From Tridacna crocea (taxonomy: Eukaryota > Mollusca > Bivalvia > Cardiida > Cardiidae): a DNA stretch of 64,000 nucleotides. Positions 30,966 to 41,057 of this stretch are shown in pieces (within the stretch, counting starts at the first letter, position 1; every line of letters begins with the position of its first letter). The notes below the pieces were generated by a model, which worked only from the letters and a program-made list of their open reading frames with translations, made no database searches and was not told the origin of the DNA. The position numbers and the translations under genes are program-made. The stretch covers positions 49,549,159 to 49,613,158 of the forward strand of contig OX031059.1 of assembly GCA_943736015.1 (NCBI GenBank), read 5' to 3'.

Positions 30966-31677
30966 AAATCAGGATTGTATAGTAGGTGGTTTACAGGCAA
31001 AATGTTCAAGGGGCCATGGCCAGGTCAGTTCTGTATGATCGCCTTAATAATTATTTGTCAACTACAGGATTCACTTTGTCATTTTGTAATGATTGCCCCT
31101 GGTTTCTGCTTACCCTGTCTTTTATGTACATGTCTACTTTTGTACTTTTCTTTCAAATTCAAAATCTGTTGCTGCTGGGTTGGGTATTTTGACAATCAAT
31201 TCATTTAGTTTTTGGTAGGATACTTAGGAAGTACTTCTTTTAATTGAATATTTTTTTCGTTTCAATGGTTAATATTAGGAATATATTCAAAGTACTTGCA
31301 GTGGGAAAAGTGTTTCTGTATATTGAAAATGATTCATTCTGAACATGTAACATGTTTATGCAGTCTGATCAATTGATAGTGTCTGAGTAGTAACACATCA
31401 ACACTTCAAAGGTGTCAAAAATGAGCTTTTACATCTAGATAAACATGATCATTTAAAGATCAAAATATTCTTTGCTTCATTGCATTTATATTGTCACACT
31501 TACATGGGAACTGCAACAAAAATGGATACTTCAACCCTTAATGAAAAGCCAACCTTTTGAGAAATTTCTTGTAAGGCTTTAGCAGAAAATTTTGAAAAAT
31601 ATTGGGTATAACTATTTGTAAATCAAAATGCACTTTCTATGCCACCCGATCTTGATCAATACTTACTATGAAAGGGC
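30966..31677. other. No gene; a type D trace
   Basis: GCAGTCTGATCAATTGATAG at 31360-31379 is a faint type D copy. Otherwise unremarkable intron. Confidence 0.4.
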
Positions 31678-31887
31678 TTAACCCTTTTCAAACAATCCCT
31701 GAAAAAGAAGCCTTTTTAAAATATGAGGAAAGGAGAAAATTCTGGTAACCAGCATTTTCTCCTTTTACCACAATGTTTTCTACCCTCCCAGAACAATTTT
31801 CAAGCTTTGTGTCATCTTAATCTAGTGTTCTGCAAAATGCTTTCAGTTTAAATCAGTCCAAAAATTTGTCCTTTGGTGAAGGGTTAA
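31678..31887 (+). mobile_element. Type A hairpin MITE, diverged
   Basis: TTAACCCTTTTCAAACAATCC to TTTGGTGAAGGGTTAA; the end box is shortened and the left arm reads ATGAGGAAAGGAG. Confidence 0.88.
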
Positions 31888-32104
31888 AAGTTGTCCACAG
31901 TATCTAGGGGCTTACAGCAAAGTTGTAGTAACATAATGCTATAAATAATTTTTTAGGTTGCTTGTCTGTTTATTATTCCAACAGGAATCATTCCTGTTAG
32001 TAAAGATTAGAAAAAAGAAATGCCCATCTCTTAAAAATCAAACAGTTGTATGGTTTTCTTATTTCCTTATTCACAATTCTTTTTGTCCATCTGATATTTT
32101 GCTC

Positions 32105-32333
32105 TTAACCCTTTACTCCATTGATACTCATTTCTACTCATTGCTTGCAGGAGCCTTCAGAAAACATTGTGGCAAAAGGTGAAATTGCTCATCATGAGCA
32201 ATTTCACCTTTTGTCACAATGTTTTCTATGCTATCAAAAGGTGTCATATACATATAAGAAACAGCTTCATTCTTGCTGTTATTTAGGGTCAATTTGAGAT
32301 ACCTTAGAAATGCCTTATAGGGTAAAGGGTTAA
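32105..32333 (-). mobile_element. Type C hairpin MITE, complete
   Basis: 229 bp, TTAACCCTTTACTCCATTGA to CCTTATAGGGTAAAGGGTTAA. Apex GCTCATCATGAGC keeps pairing with changed bases. Confidence 0.95.
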
Positions 32334-32399
32334 ATATTGCATATTAAACGGAAGTGGAGTTTATATGTCAGTAGACTATTAGAAATTTTTCAAGATCAA

Positions 32400-32595
32400 G
32401 GCCCATATTCACCAACCATTCTTGAGAATATTCTTAGTCTTATTCTCCAAGGTTTTCCAAATTTGTAAGTAACACAACTTCTGATTGGCTAAACCGAATG
32501 GTTTAGCCAATCAGAAGTTGCGTTACTTACAAATGTAGAAAATTCTGGAGAATAAGACCAAGAACATTCTTAAGAATGGTTGGTGAATACTGGCC
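32400..32595. mobile_element. Foldback MITE (type E) with ~95-bp arms
   Basis: GGCCCATATTCACCAACCATT ... AATGGTTGGTGAATACTGGCC, near-perfect over the whole length with a ~6-nt loop at CCGAAT. Fragments of the same element occur at 34277-34303 and 51168-51240. Confidence 0.85.
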
Positions 32596-32649
32596 CAAGA
32601 CTTTTTAGATCAGAGAATCTTATGTAACTTTGGTTAATGTGGATCATAG

Positions 32650-32700
32650 TTCACACTTCACAGTCTGTGCAGTCTGATCTTGGTTGTTTGCGCTGCAAAA
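32650..32700. repeat. Type D short palindromic repeat, half
   Basis: CACAGTCTGTGCAGTCTGATCTTGG. Confidence 0.5.
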
Positions 32701-32818
32701 AGTATACCAAAAATTAATATCAAATCTGGATGGGTAAAGCTTGGCAGAGAGTGAATTTCATACTGTGTTCATGTATTTTGATAATGGGGGCATCATTCTT
32801 TGCCTTGTTTATTTTCAG

Positions 32819-32885
32819 AGATGCTTCATTTGGTGCATGTACATACAACCTCACCTTGTTAGACTGTCTCCATGGTTTGAATAAG
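32819..32885 (+). CDS. CDC14: CDC14 exon, A-domain segment ([15 protein letters not shown])
   Basis: A 67-bp exon, phase 2 to 0, with acceptor TTATTTTCAG and donor GTACGT. The first base completes Arg (AGA), followed by [20 protein letters not shown] and NK. The family motif is DASFGxCTYNLTILDCLxGL, near residues 131-152 of the A domain. A complete hairpin MITE begins 131 bp after the exon (33016). Confidence 0.95.
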
Positions 32886-33015
32886 GTACGTACAGCTTGA
32901 TTTATTGTACTCTTTTGGCAATAACCACTGGTATATGTTGATTCTTGCAACATTGTTAATTATATTGCCTGTAGTGTATTTTATCTCGGCCTAGACCTGT
33001 GTCATCTAGACTATC

Positions 33016-33244
33016 TTAACCCTTTACCAAACGACAAAAATTTAGACTAGTCCAAATTGAAAACATTTGCAGTCGACAAAATAAACATAACTCAAAAATT
33101 GAAATTTGTTTCCAGCAGAGAAGAAAAGATTGTTTGAAAAGGAGAAAATGCTGGTTACCAGCATTTTCTCCTTTTCCCACAATAGTTTCAAAGGGCATCT
33201 ATCTCAGGGTCATAAAAACCAGGGATTGTTTGGTAAAGGCTTAA
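33016..33244 (-). mobile_element. Type A hairpin MITE, complete
   Basis: 229 bp, TTAACCCTTTACCAAACGAC to TTTGGTAAAGGCTTAA; the stem base is eroded in the left arm (GATTGTTTGAAAAGG). Shares its right TTAA with the next copy. Confidence 0.94.
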
Positions 33245-33465
33245 CTCCTTACCGAGCAACGAATCTTTGGACTGGACCTACGACAAAGTATCTGCAGATA
33301 AGAAATGAAATCTTACTAATATGATGATTTCTGACTTTGATAGGATAGAAAATATTGTGGGAAAAGGAGAAAATGCTTGTAACCAGCATTTTCTCCTTTT
33401 GCCACAATGTTTTCTATAGGTTTCTTTCTCAGGGTCAATAAAATATCAGATTGGGTGGTAAAGAC
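33241..33465 (-). mobile_element. Type A hairpin MITE with reversed centre
   Basis: TTAACTCCTTACCGAGCAAC to TGGGTGGTAAAG. The apex reads GCTTGTAACCAGC, i.e. the A centre expected of the opposite orientation. Confidence 0.85.
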
Positions 33466-33647
33466 ATTTGACACATGACAAATATTTTAGACCTGTCTAA
33501 GTCCAAAGGATTTTTTCAGGCAACAAATTAAATGTCTCAGATCATGATAGCTGCTTTTGATATGGTAGAAAACATTGTGGGAAAAGGAGAAAATGCTGGT
33601 TGTTTTCTAAAGCCTTGAATAGTCAGGAATGTGTGGTGAAGGATTAA
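33466..33647 (-). mobile_element. Type A MITE with right hairpin arm deleted
   Basis: TTTGACACATGACAAATATT to GTGTGGTGAAGGATTAA. GGAGAAAATGCTGGT runs straight into TGTTTTCTAAAGC. Confidence 0.85.
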
Positions 33648-33750
33648 CCATTACCATAACACTTTTACCATTGAACAACCGTGAAGAAAAAGATCTTTTG
33701 AAAACATTCTGTCCTGGCTGCTTTTCTACATACCTATCTTCAAAACAAAG
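33648..33750 (+). mobile_element. Decayed type A MITE fragment
   Basis: ACTTTTACCATTGAACAACC, GATCTTTTGAAAACATTCTG, CTGGCTGCTTTTCTACAT; the hairpin is mostly lost. Confidence 0.4.
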
Positions 33751-33839
33751 ACTAATGGTGAGAGTGGAAAGAATCCTGTGTAGATGACTATCACCAATCC
33801 TCAGAAAGAAATCCTCTGAGCTGGGATCAGTATACCCAT

Positions 33840-34033
33840 GCAGAGCTCCAGATAGAGGGAGTGATTTTGATTTCAAAATTGAAATTATTCATTATTCTCC
33901 ACTAAACCCTATGTTATGGGTACTCATTAGAATCGTCTCATGGAGATGATTCTAATGAGTACCCATGACATAGGGTTTGGAAAAGAAATAATGGATTTAG
34001 AATATCATCACTCCCTCTTATCTGAAGCTCTGC
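33840..34033. mobile_element. Foldback MITE (type F)
   Basis: Outer ends GCAGAGCTCCAGATAGAGGG and CCTCTTATCTGAAGCTCTGC pair. The inner arms 33904-33934 and 33948-33978 are almost perfect (AAACCCTATGTTATGGGTAC and complement) around a 13-nt loop. Confidence 0.8.
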
Positions 34034-34062
34034 CTATAGTCTTAAGTTGTATTACATAAGAT

Positions 34063-34277
34063 TTAACTCTTTACCACATAATCCAGACTTTTAACACCTC
34101 TGTGAAAAAAGCCTCTTTAAAAAACATTGTGGGAAAAGGTTAATATGCTGGTTTCCTACAATGTTTTCTTCCCTTCCAAAAACAAATTTACCAGCATTTT
34201 CTCCTATTCCTACAATGTTTTCTAAAGGCTTCTTTCTCAGGGTCATCAAAAGTAGGGATTGTGTGGTAATGGGTTAA
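34063..34277. mobile_element. Head-to-head type A fusion
   Basis: TTAACTCTTTACCACATAATC at the left and GGGATTGTGTGGTAATGGGTTAA at the right: both are the same end. The hairpin is broken into GTGGGAAAAGGTTAATATGC and a distant TTACCAGCATTTTCTCC. Confidence 0.82.
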
Positions 34278-34303
34278 GAATGGTTAGTGAATACGGTCCC
34301 TGA
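34277..34303. mobile_element. Type E foldback end fragment
   Basis: AGAATGGTTAGTGAATACGG matches the right end of the element at 32400-32595. Confidence 0.5.
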
Positions 34304-34448
34304 GCTTGATTGGCACTGACCGAAAAGGTAAGCGAAGTAAGTTGTTGAAAACCTAATGGAGTTAATTTCCAGTGATATTGAAGCAAAAATTTGTACTGTT
34401 TATTACAATTTTACTAATACATATATTTCTATCCTTCTTTCTTTACAG

Positions 34449-34511
34449 GCCTTAGCAAATGGGTTTTTTAATTTTGACACATTTGATGTGGATGAATATG
34501 AGCATTACGAG
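34449..34511 (+). CDS. CDC14: CDC14 exon, A-domain end (FDVDEYEHYE)
   Basis: A 63-bp exon, phase 0 to 0, with acceptor CTTTACAG and donor GTGGGT. It encodes ALANGFFNFDTFDVDEYEHY plus E. FDVDEYEHYE is nearly invariant in CDC14 and sits at the end of the A domain, just before the linker into the catalytic domain. The next exon exists in two versions about 10 and 12 kb downstream. A diverged hairpin MITE starts 62 bp after the donor site. Confidence 0.95.
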
Positions 34512-34572
34512 GTGGGTATTGCCATAGTAACCAGTAACAGAGTGACATTAACATTGTTATATAAATTCTAAT

Positions 34573-34830
34573 TTAACCTTTTGCCAAATGGTACTGCATT
34601 TCAGTAGTGCAGGGGAAGAAGGCCGTTTAAAAACATAGAAAATGGAGAAAATTTTAGCAACCACTTTTTTCTCCCTTTCAGACAATATTTTCTCCCATTT
34701 ATCTCTCCTTTTCTCACAATGTTTTTTACCCTGCTGGAAAGAAATTTCAATCGAGTTATGTTTATTTTGTCGTCTGCAAGTGCTTTCAATTTGAACCAGT
34801 CTCAAATTTGGTCATTTGGTAAAGAGTGAA
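34573..34830 (+). mobile_element. Type A MITE with extra arm copy
   Basis: TTAACCTTTTGCCAAATGG to TTTGGTAAAGAGTGAA. Two successive right-arm-like stretches (TTCAGACAATATTTTCTCCC and CTCACAATGTTTTTTACC). Starts 62 bp after a CDC14 exon. Confidence 0.78.
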
Positions 34831-35269
34831 AACTTCAGGAGAAGGGGGCACTTTTGTTCATAGTCTACATTGAACAATTTTTTTTCTGAATAGATATATA
34901 AATTTGAGTTTGTAGATTTCAATACCAACAGAACTTAACAAAAAAAATCAAAAATATATCATGTTTTATGCAAGGAAGTTGAACATAGCAGTAGACAGTA
35001 TGATTTCAGAATCAGACAGCTTATTCTTAGTAGACTGATCTTGATTTTGCTCTATACACTAAAGATAGTCTGATATTCAGTGCAACCTACAAAAACAGTT
35101 ATTGTAGCTGTGCAACATACTCAAAGTGTTAATATGTATTGATTTCTAACTTGGCAAAAAAAATTTTCTTGTTTCTGTACTAATTTAAAACTCATTACCC
35201 CTGAAACCTTGCAGCAGACAAGTTTGGAAATATTCTTGACCTTGTGGAATCCTGGATGATCAATAGAAA
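34831..35269. other. Intronic; contains a type D repeat
   Basis: 34995-35060 has AATCAGACAGCTTATT ... AGACTGATCTTGATTTTGC, a decayed type D palindrome. Nothing else is recognised. Confidence 0.45.
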
Positions 35270-35400
35270 TTAACTCTTTACTGTACAATCCCAAAAAGAA
35301 AAGTTCTTTTGGAAATCATTCTGAGAAGAGGCTGGTTACCAGCAGTTTCTCTTTTTTCCTGCAGTTTATTTTCCTTTTTAAGACAAATCCCTTCATTTAA
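35270..35400 (+). mobile_element. Decayed type A MITE, right end cut
   Basis: TTAACTCTTTACTGTACAATCC to AGACAAATCCCTTCATTTAA, cut by the next copy. Confidence 0.65.
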
Positions 35401-35671
35401 CTCTTTACCAAACAACAAAAATTTAGACTGTTAGAAATTAAAAGGTTTTGCAGACAACAATTCATATCTTGCTCAAACTGTACAGTATATCTCTAAAACA
35501 GAACAAAACATTGTGGGAAAAGGAGAAAATGCTGTGAATTATTTCTCAAAAGAGTAGAAAACTTTGCATATTGGAGAGATTCTTGTTAACAGCATGTTTT
35601 TCTTTTTTCCACCATGTTTTCTAGATTTCTCCCTCATAGTTGTTAGGACAGGTGGTTTTTGGTAAAGATTA
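35397..35671 (-). mobile_element. Type A MITE, hairpin split by local duplication
   Basis: TTAACTCTTTACCAAACAAC to TTTTGGTAAAGATTA. Two AAAGAGTAGAAAACTTTG/AACAAAACATTGTGG stretches indicate an internal duplication of the left arm region. Confidence 0.7.
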
Positions 35672-35745
35672 GTAAATACATGTAATGTTATACACAAGGT
35701 TAAGACACTTCCTAATTGGGAAAAAAATCGAGCTGTTGTATACCC

Positions 35746-35953
35746 TTAACTCATTACCAAACAACAAAATTGTAGGTTTGTCCCAATTGAGAGCATTTGC
35801 AGATGACAAAAATGTGACTGAAAATTTGAAATTTGTTTTGTGAAGGGTAGAAAACATTGTGGGAAAAGGAGAAAATGCTGATTACCAGCATTTTCTCTTT
35901 TTTCCTACAATGTTTTCTAAAAGCTTCTTTCTCAGGGTTGTGCAGTAATGGGA
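35746..35953 (-). mobile_element. Type A hairpin MITE, right end shortened
   Basis: TTAACTCATTACCAAACAAC through a good hairpin to CAGGGTTGTGCAGTAATGGG; the GTCAAAAGTAGGGA box is deleted. Confidence 0.88.
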
Positions 35954-36142
35954 ATGGGAAATTAATTGAAAGGTTAGATGGAATAAATCACTAAGTAATA
36001 TGTATGAGGTTTGGTGAAAACATTGTTGGGACTAGAAATTTAGCAAAATATAGACAGGTAGCCATTATAGACAAATTCTTGATCTGTTAACAAATATTTT
36101 GTCGACAGAATGTCCAAGACTATCTGTCTGTAGTTTGAAGGA

Positions 36143-36354
36143 TTAACTCTTTACCAAATGGCACTGTTAGATTGGTTCAATTTGAAAGCACTTGCAGACG
36201 ATAAAATAAACGTAAATACCAGCAGGGTAGAAAACATTGTGGGGAAAAGGAGAAAATGCTGGTTACCAGCATTTTCTCCTTTTCCCCCACAATGTTTTCA
36301 AAAGCTTTCTTTGTCAAGGTTGTTAAAAGTCAAGATTGTGTGGTAAAGGATTAA
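36143..36354 (-). mobile_element. Type A hairpin MITE, shortened interior
   Basis: 212 bp. Both arms have gained G/C at the same place (GTGGGGAAAAGG against CCTTTTCCCCCAC). Confidence 0.93.
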
Positions 36355-36489
36355 GGTGTGACCCATTACTTCAAGTGTATGCTGGATATAGCACAAACAG
36401 GTATGAGTTTAGTGAAGGGAAATTTTTTGAAGAAGTAAAATTACCTGTCTGAACACTTACCAGAATGGAGGAGAACGGGAATTACTGCT

Positions 36490-36583
36490 TTTATAAAGCC
36501 AATACTTCTTTCCCCTGAAGGTTTTAAAAAGGTGTCTACCCATAGGGCTGTCAAAAGTCATGTATGTGCAGTAAGGGATTAAT
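36490..36583 (-). mobile_element. Decayed type A MITE right end
   Basis: GCTGTCAAAAGTCATGTATGTG to GCAGTAAGGGATTAA. Confidence 0.45.
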
Positions 36584-36859
36584 CCTAAATATATACATAG
36601 ATTATATAGGCTTGGTTTGTTACCTAAAGTTGGCTTTTGTCCAGAAAATACCTTTAATCCAAAACATGAGTATTTTGAATTTAATTTGTGCTGAAAGTCC
36701 TTCTATGTTGAAACTTTTTGTTACTGGTCTGTTTCTGCATGTCCAAGGACCAGTCTTCCACTTGATTCACTCACTGGTTAGCCATAATCAATAGGTTTTA
36801 TGGATCCACCTTTATGAGATGATTTGTTTTGTACATATAATAGGCATCATTTTGTAGCA

Positions 36860-37087
36860 TTAACCCGTTATCACACAATCCCTACTTTTGACGACTCTGA
36901 GAAAGAAGCCTTTAGAATACATTGTTGGAAAAGGAGAAAATGCTGGTAACCAGCATTTTCTCCTTTTCCCACAATGTTTTCTACCCTTCGCATAACAAAT
37001 TTCAAATTTTCAGTCACTTTTATTTTGTCGTCTGCAAATGCTTTCAATTTGGACAAGCCTAAAACGTTGTTATTTGGTAATGAGTTA
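36860..37087 (+). mobile_element. Type A hairpin MITE, complete
   Basis: TTAACCCGTTATCACACAATC to TTTGGTAATGAGTTAG; hairpin near-perfect, centre GGTAACC. Confidence 0.94.
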
Positions 37088-37620
37088 GACCCAGTTTTCT
37101 CATGGTATGGCTTCTTTACTTATTTGAAAAAAAATATCAACCAAGAACACACTGATCAATGTGAGCCGCGGACACCATGTGTTCTCGGTACACCAGATCA
37201 AATTTTTCCATGGAAGAACCGAAGGTGGTGTAAGTATTTTCATTTTTATGGACCTGATTAACCTAGATAGAAATGTTGATTTACAGCAATGTCAAGACGA
37301 ATGATTGATCTGTTTACACACATACTAGGGAATAATAATACCATCATATAAGCGAGCTGTGGCTTAATGAGCAACTGGGGTCTTATTGTTTTGAAGTTTG
37401 TTGCCGATTTTCGGACAAAATCCCCTAACCATTGTTCATTTTACAAGTTTGTATGATAAGATAAATGTATTCCCTAAAGGAACACAAAATTTCACTTAGA
37501 AATGTCCATCCAAAGCGAAGATATACGTTTTTGAATGGACCTGGGTAGAGGAAAATATGCTAACAAGACACCATTTTCATTTTCAGAGTATGTACATGGA
37601 CACCAGATCAGAAACAGATT

Positions 37621-37845
37621 GTGGTAACTGGACACCAACCTTTAAATCATCAATATTTCTGCCTGAAACTGGATGCATGGGCTGTATACGAAGACTATTT
37701 TTGTAAACATTATGTCACTACGGTCCATTACCTGATAAAGAACATGTTCAACGCAATTTCATTACTTGTAGCACTTGCTTTTTTGAAATATTTGCAATGT
37801 TACGGCAATTTACGAAGTAGACCTACGATGCTTGATCACAAATGA
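37621..37845 (+). pseudogene. 74-codon open frame in left arm, unknown
   Basis: MVTGHQPLNHQYFCLKLDAW then a Cys- and aromatic-rich stretch and a hydrophobic segment (FNAISLLVALAFLKYL). The same frame lies in the right arm (39972-40196) with one residue change seen (AVYEDYF versus AEYEDYF). It may be an exon remnant: an AG precedes it at 37587, and exon-like sequence with a GTAAGT donor lies near 37220. I recognise no family. Confidence 0.3.
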
Positions 37846-37918
37846 CCGGTCATTGCCTCTAATGTTGGTGCAAGACATGTTCTTTTTTTTACAGCGTTTC
37901 AGTTTTATGAATGGCGTA

Positions 37919-38000
37919 TTAACCCATTACCACGCAATCACGAGCTTTAATGTCCCTGGGAAAGATGGCTTCAAAAAGCATTGTCTTTAAAGAAAAACCC
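37919..38000 (+). mobile_element. Type A-like MITE end (inner end of left arm)
   Basis: TTAACCCATTACCACGCAATC, CCCTGGGAAAGATGGCTTC, AAGCATTGTCTTTAAAG; the rest of the element is missing. Confidence 0.7.
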
Positions 38001-38582
38001 CTATTAACTAATACAGAGTGTACATTATTTACCACATTTGGCCCGATTCTTAGTTAAATAATTTTCAAATCCGCTTGGCCAACTGCCAGCGAGCTATTAG
38101 AACGGCGTTCTGCCCTTCGTACATTTGCATGGGTGCGTTTGTTCGTCTACGCATTAATTACTTCTAAAATTTTTATTTAATTGACTTCTCCTCAGAAACC
38201 ACCAAGTGGAAATCAACAAAATTCAACGTGGATGATTCCATAAATTTCTTCGAGATACTTCGATCCTTTAAAAAAGATGGCTTATGTGGAAGGAGCTTAT
38301 TTTCGTGTACGGCGCATTGTGAAAATTGTAAAATTTGTCCTCTCAAAAGAACTCTATCATGAGATTGGCATTGGGTAGCTTTCTATCACATTCCTTCAAT
38401 AAATTTTGATCTGCTGAAAAACATGGCTTTTGTTGGTGGGGCTTATTTTCTCTTTGTGTCATAAAGCGGAAGTACTCGCAGCTCTTTAAATAAATTCATC
38501 GATAATGCATGTAAGTAGATCTACATGTATTTCATAACACAAATGATCACTGATAATGTTTCATTGTATCAAATACGCTGGG
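38001..38582. other. Spacer of the large inverted repeat, unidentified
   Basis: GCCCTTCGTACATTTGCATG, GACTTCTCCTCAGAAACCACC and GGAAGGAGCTTATTTTCG recall tandem-core element heads, but no tandem units are seen. Two related stretches (AAAAAGATGGCTTATGTGGA near 38271 and AAAAACATGGCTTTTGTTGG near 38416) suggest one duplicated unit. Confidence 0.35.
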
Positions 38583-39224
38583 TGATCATGATATAATGAG
38601 ATATCAATCTTTATTGTTAGAAACTTGCATAGTTCTTGGAAATGCAGCATTAGTGCTCAGAAATAGTTTTGTACGTAGTGTGTTAGGAAATTATTGGAGA
38701 GGTTAATTGCAGCCATGGCAAATTACTAAATTAAATCTTTTCTAAAATTCGTCATTTATAAAAAATAAACCATCCCTATTTCCTGTTTCGGTTTTTTTTT
38801 ATTTCGCTTTATTTACAAAACCATGACGAAACAGACTGTGTATCAGAACAATTACGCTCGAAGAGATAGAATTAGACAGCAAATTCTGTGGCAGTCTGCA
38901 ATTTGAACTCACTACTGTTGGAGGGTCTGATGACCTCTCCAATAAATTTCAGCAATACGAAATACAGTTAAAGCTGGCATGTTGGCCACCTGTATTAAGC
39001 AAGCAACCTAAATAAACAAGCATACATGTAGTTCCCGACAAATAGCAATGCACAGACATTCATCTGTATCAAACAAGCACCTGCATTTGGCAAGCTTTTT
39101 TGACCGTCTCTTTGGTAATTGATTAATATAGGTTGAACAGTATCTATTCCTGAGCACTAATGCTGCATTTCCAAGAACTTTGTAAGTTTGTAACAATAAA
39201 AATTAATATCTCATATATCATGAT
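38583..39224. mobile_element. Inner foldback element, ~80-bp arms
   Basis: Arms 38583-38666 and 39146-39224 pair: GATCATGATATAATGAGATA against TATCTCATATATCATGATC, and TTCTTGGAAATGCAGCATTA against its complement. The ~480-bp interior has no recognised gene. Its right arm overlaps the 3' end of the LINE frame by a few bases. Confidence 0.7.
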
Positions 39225-39800
39225 CTATGTATGATTTAAGCACGTCTCTCCAGAAATCGTTTTTTGTCACTTTCGAGATGAGTTCGGAATAGGCTTTTCC
39301 TAAATTTATTATTTTTCTTACGTCCATCGTGTCATATACTAGCTGATAGCATTTATTAGGTTTACAATTTATTAGGTTTTTAAACCATTTTAATTTCATG
39401 CTAACGTTAAAGCTTTTGATGTCTATCATTTTCATACCACCTTCTTCGTAGTTTTTTATAAAAACATTTTTTTTAATTTTTGCCCTTCCATCCCATACAA
39501 AGTTGTATAATAAATCATTTAAACGTTTTATGAAATCTGTTGTCAGAGAAGGGAGACTTATAAATAAATGTGTTAAAAGTGGAACAAGAAGTGATTTTAC
39601 CACAGTTATTCTACCAATAGGTGTAAGCTTTCTTCTTTTCCAGTAGGCTATGCATTTTGAAATAGTTTTAAGTTTCGGTTCATAATTTAAATCTATCATC
39701 TTATGAATATTAATGTCAAAAGTTTATCCAAGTAGCACAAATTGAGTTTCACCCCAGTTTAATTTCCATTTAGTTTTTATCGAATATGCGCTATATGTAC
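39211..39800 (-). pseudogene. LINE reverse-transcriptase C-terminal fragment
   Basis: The minus-strand frame from 39699 to 39211 reads IAYWKRRKLTPIGRITVVKS, then LLYNFVWDG, NYEEGGMKMIDIKSFNVSMK and LKWFKNLI. This is the region after the RT catalytic domain in L1/Tx1-like non-LTR elements. Upstream the frame continues (TKWKLNWGETQFVLLG) across one in-frame TAA near 39725 to about 39800, where it abuts the inverted-repeat arm. No catalytic YxDD and no endonuclease: a 5'-truncated dead copy. Confidence 0.8.
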
Positions 39801-39811
39801 GTGACCCTATG

Positions 39812-39892
39812 GGTTTTTCTTTATAGACAATGTTTTTCGAAGCCATCTTTCCCAGGGACATTAAAGCTCGTGATTGCGTGGTAATGGGTTAA
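39812..39892 (-). mobile_element. Type A-like MITE end (inner end of right arm)
   Basis: AAGCCATCTTTCCCAGGGAC to GATTGCGTGGTAATGGGTTAA, the mirror of 37919-38000. Confidence 0.7.
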
Positions 39893-39971
39893 TACGCCAT
39901 TCATAAAACTGAAACGCTGTAAAAAAAAAAAAAAGAACATGTCTTGCACCAACATTGGAGGCAATGACCGG

Positions 39972-40196
39972 TCATTTGTGATCAAGCATCGTAGGTCTAC
40001 TTCGTAAATTGCCGTAACATTGCAAATATTTCAAAAAAGCAAGTGCTACAAGTAATGAAATTGCGTTGAACATGTTCTTTATCAGGTAATGGACCGTAGT
40101 GACATAATGTTTACAAAAATAGTCTTCGTATTCAGCCCATGCATCCAGTTTCAGGCAGAAATATTGATGATTTAAAGGTTGGTGTCCAGTTACCAC
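39972..40196 (-). pseudogene. 74-codon open frame in right arm, unknown
   Basis: Inverted twin of the frame at 37621-37845. Open in both arms and of unknown identity; preservation may only reflect recent duplication or conversion. Confidence 0.3.
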
Positions 40197-40679
40197 AATC
40201 TGTTTCTGATCTGGTGTCCATGTACATACTCTGAAAATGAAAATGGTGTCTTGTTAGCATATTTTCCTCTACCCAGGTCCATTCAAAAACGTATATCTTC
40301 GCTTTGGATGGACATTTCTAAGTGAAATTTTGTGTTCCTTTAGGGAATACATTTATCTTATCATACAAACTTGTAAAATGAACAATGGTTAGGGGATTTT
40401 GTCCGAAAATCGGCAACAAACTTCAAAACAATAAGACCCCAGTTGCTCATAAAGCCACAGCTCGCTTATATGATGGTATTATTATTCCCTAGTATGTGTG
40501 TAAACAGATCGATCATTCGTCTTTACTTTGCTGTAAATCAACATTTCTATCTAGGTTAATCAGGTCCATAAAAATGAAAATACTTACACCACCTCCGGTT
40601 CTTCCATGGAAAAATTTGATCTGGTGTACCGAGAACACATGGTGTCCGCGGCTCACGTTGATCAGTGTGAAGAACCAGT

Positions 40680-40786
40680 ATGGGCAAAAGTATTTGTTAC
40701 AAGCTATTGCTCCTGTTCCTGTAATATTCTCAAAAGCTGTCTGCAATTAGGTCGTAAATGAAAGCTTGTGTGTGCAGTGGGTTGAA
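40680..40786 (-). mobile_element. Decayed type A MITE right half
   Basis: GTTACAAGCTATTGCTCCTG, TATTCTCAAAAGCTGTCTGC, GTGTGTGCAGTGGGTTGAA directly outside the large inverted repeat. Confidence 0.55.
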
Positions 40787-41057
40787 TTAGTCATTAGACA
40801 GGTCTTCTGTTTGAAGTGTTCTTGTCAACTTGGCTTATCGTTGTTTATCAACAAATATAGGATTTAGATAAACTTGCCTTTCAACAATTTTTCTCTCATA
40901 CTTGTTGTATGCTTCTGAAGGTTTCTTAAGGAAAGAGTTGTTTTGAAATGTTACTAGATTTAAAATTGGAGAGAATTATTTGCATATAAGAATCTATTGC
41001 CTGTTTTCTCAATGCCTGTATATGTGAATTAGGCAACATATATTGCTTTCTTAGGGT

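Larger units (their letters stand above)
37148..40669. repeat. Large inverted repeat, ~850-bp arms
   Basis: Arms 37148-38000 and 39812-40669 are inverted copies with only scattered differences, separated by a 1.8-kb spacer. Outer borders are CACACTGATCAATGTGAG and CTCACGTTGATCAGTGTG. The inner ~80 bp of each arm is a type A-like MITE end, so TTAA-bounded ends face inward at 37919 and 39892. Outside the right arm, 40680-40786 is a decayed type A right half. No clear target duplication was seen. Confidence 0.9.

Noticed and set aside
39211-39699. Functional reverse transcriptase gene
   Set aside because: Only the region after the catalytic domain is present, with a stop upstream; a dead LINE fragment.
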